From positions 283,395-306,747 of the forward strand of contig MU646513.1 in NCBI GenBank assembly GCA_026770585.1: a stretch of DNA of 23,353 nucleotides. Direction: 5' to 3'. The first letter of the stretch is position 1; every line of letters starts with the position of its first letter. Shown in pieces: positions 22,600 through 23,353 of the stretch. The stretch is from Baffinella frigidus (lineage: Eukaryota; Cryptophyceae; Cryptomonadales; Baffinellaceae). The notes beneath the pieces were generated by a model. The model had not been told where the DNA came from. It ran no database searches and saw only the letters and a list, made by a program, of their open reading frames with translations. Both the position numbers and the translations under genes were made by a program.

Positions 22600-22820
22600 T
22601 GAAACTGGGCGAAGAAATTGACTGCACATTTGCTTTACTATTACTAGTAGGAGCCTTCTGTGTAGTACATTTTGTTGTGCCCATTTTTGTTGAATTAAGT
22701 TATGTTCCGGATTAGGTTGGCGAAGGCTGCGCGGAAGATCGTGTCGAAGATGCTCAGCTTACTCCTGGGACACTGCTTCGGGACGTGGAGGGGGCATGCG
22801 GGGGAAATCAGGCGGCTGGT
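22600..22820. other. Unassigned stretch; possible frame-shifted WD40-like scrap at 22755-22808
   Basis: After ag at 22758 the text reads YSWDTASG in one frame and GTWRGHAGEI in the next, which together resemble a WD40 blade end and start. It could be a decayed copy of a later PRP19 blade or chance. No clean exon can be drawn. Confidence 0.25.
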
Positions 22821-22824
22821 AACC

Positions 22825-23353
22825 TTAACCCTACACCCTAAACCCCAAACCCTGAACCCAAAACCCCGAACCCTAAACCCTGAACCCCAAACTAGAACCC
22901 TAGACCCTAAACCCTGAGCCCTGAACCCTGAACCCTGAACCCTGAACCCTGAACCCTGAACCCTGACCCTGAACCCTGAACCCTGAACCCTGAACCCTGA
23001 GCCCTAAACCCGGAATCCGGAACCCTAAACCTTCAACCCTGAACGCTGAACGCTGAACCCGGAACCCCAAACCATAAACCCTAAACCCTGAACCCTGAAC
23101 CCTGAACCCTAAACCCTAAACCCGGAACCCGGAACCCTAATCCCTAAACCCTAAAGGTGCGGGTCGGGACGGGGGCCGCGCATCGATGGACCGGTGAAAC
23201 CCTACACCCTACACCCTACACCCTACACCCTACACCCTACACCCTATACCCTACACCCTACACCCTACACCCTATACCCGACCGTCGCTAAACCCTACAC
23301 CCTACACCCTAAACCCTAAGCCCTAAACCCCAAACCCTGAAACCCTAAACCCT
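22825..23353. repeat. CCCTGAA / CCCTAAA / CCCTACA telomere-like arrays to the window end
   Basis: Near-perfect ccctgaa (22916-23000), mixed variants, then ccctaca (23197-23275), all with the C-rich strand in PRP19 sense orientation. A non-repeat island at 23156-23198 (ggtgcgggtcgggacggggg...) reads ASMDR just before a GT. It might be a scrap of the final PRP19 blade, where family members have SMDR. Confidence 0.85.

Noticed and set aside
22825-23353. Possible chromosome end because of telomere-like repeats
   Set aside because: Similar degenerate arrays are scattered through introns from 5385 onward, units are mixed (ccctgaa, ccctaca, ccctaaa), and the PRP19 end is still expected to the right.
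1-23353. tRNA, rRNA, snRNA genes or retroelement/transposase coding regions
   Set aside because: I looked for conserved tRNA arms, rRNA motifs, and reverse transcriptase or transposase motifs in the translations and saw none. All elements found are short and non-coding.

Overview
This is a eukaryotic nuclear window holding two intron-rich, divergently transcribed protein genes in a background of mobile-element debris and telomere-like repeats. The likely source is a green alga with a large, repeat-laden genome. Three things point there: the PRP19 protein resembles the plant version (for example [13 protein letters not shown] and DGLILGSGT...RIWDIKSQQ), the dispersed repeat is the plant/algal telomere type TTTAGGG, and exons are GC-rich with codon bias unlike the introns. 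A prasinophyte of the Cymbomonas/Pyramimonas kind would fit, but that is inference and the species is not readable from the sequence.

Layout. Positions 1-800 are G-rich degenerate tandem repeats with no assignable gene. Positions 843-5304 carry a dense cluster of short inverted-repeat (MITE-like) elements of at least four families, one nested in another. On the minus strand, 12958 down to 2622 is an ankyrin-repeat gene. I assembled it from 11 exons that join in frame without a stop: 1020 nt, 339 residues, all introns GT-AG. On the plus strand, 13309 to at least 21132 is PRP19, the U-box/WD40 ubiquitin ligase of the spliceosome: 10 exons, 1221 nt, 407 residues. Its last ~90-100 residues are not seen and should lie beyond the right edge. 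The 350 bp between the two start codons is a presumed bidirectional promoter. The right end (21800-23353) is an intron or flank made of palindromic elements and CCCTAAA/CCCTGAA/CCCTACA repeats.

The most unusual observation is a rule that holds across both genes. In the longer introns, nearly every internal exon is accompanied by partial, diverged copies of its own edges. Copies of the exon's 5' end, usually with the AG acceptor, lie upstream of the real exon. Copies of its 3' end, usually with the donor, lie downstream. I count roughly 40 such 'exon echoes'. They coexist with very weak donor sites, so the spliceosome must choose the real junction among many look-alikes. Several MITE families with unrelated termini also share the same palindromic core (CTACGGTAGG with CCTAGG), and telomere-like repeats in both genes are mostly C-rich on the sense strand. 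The two genes have no evident shared pathway: PRP19 acts in pre-mRNA splicing, while the ankyrin protein is of unknown function.
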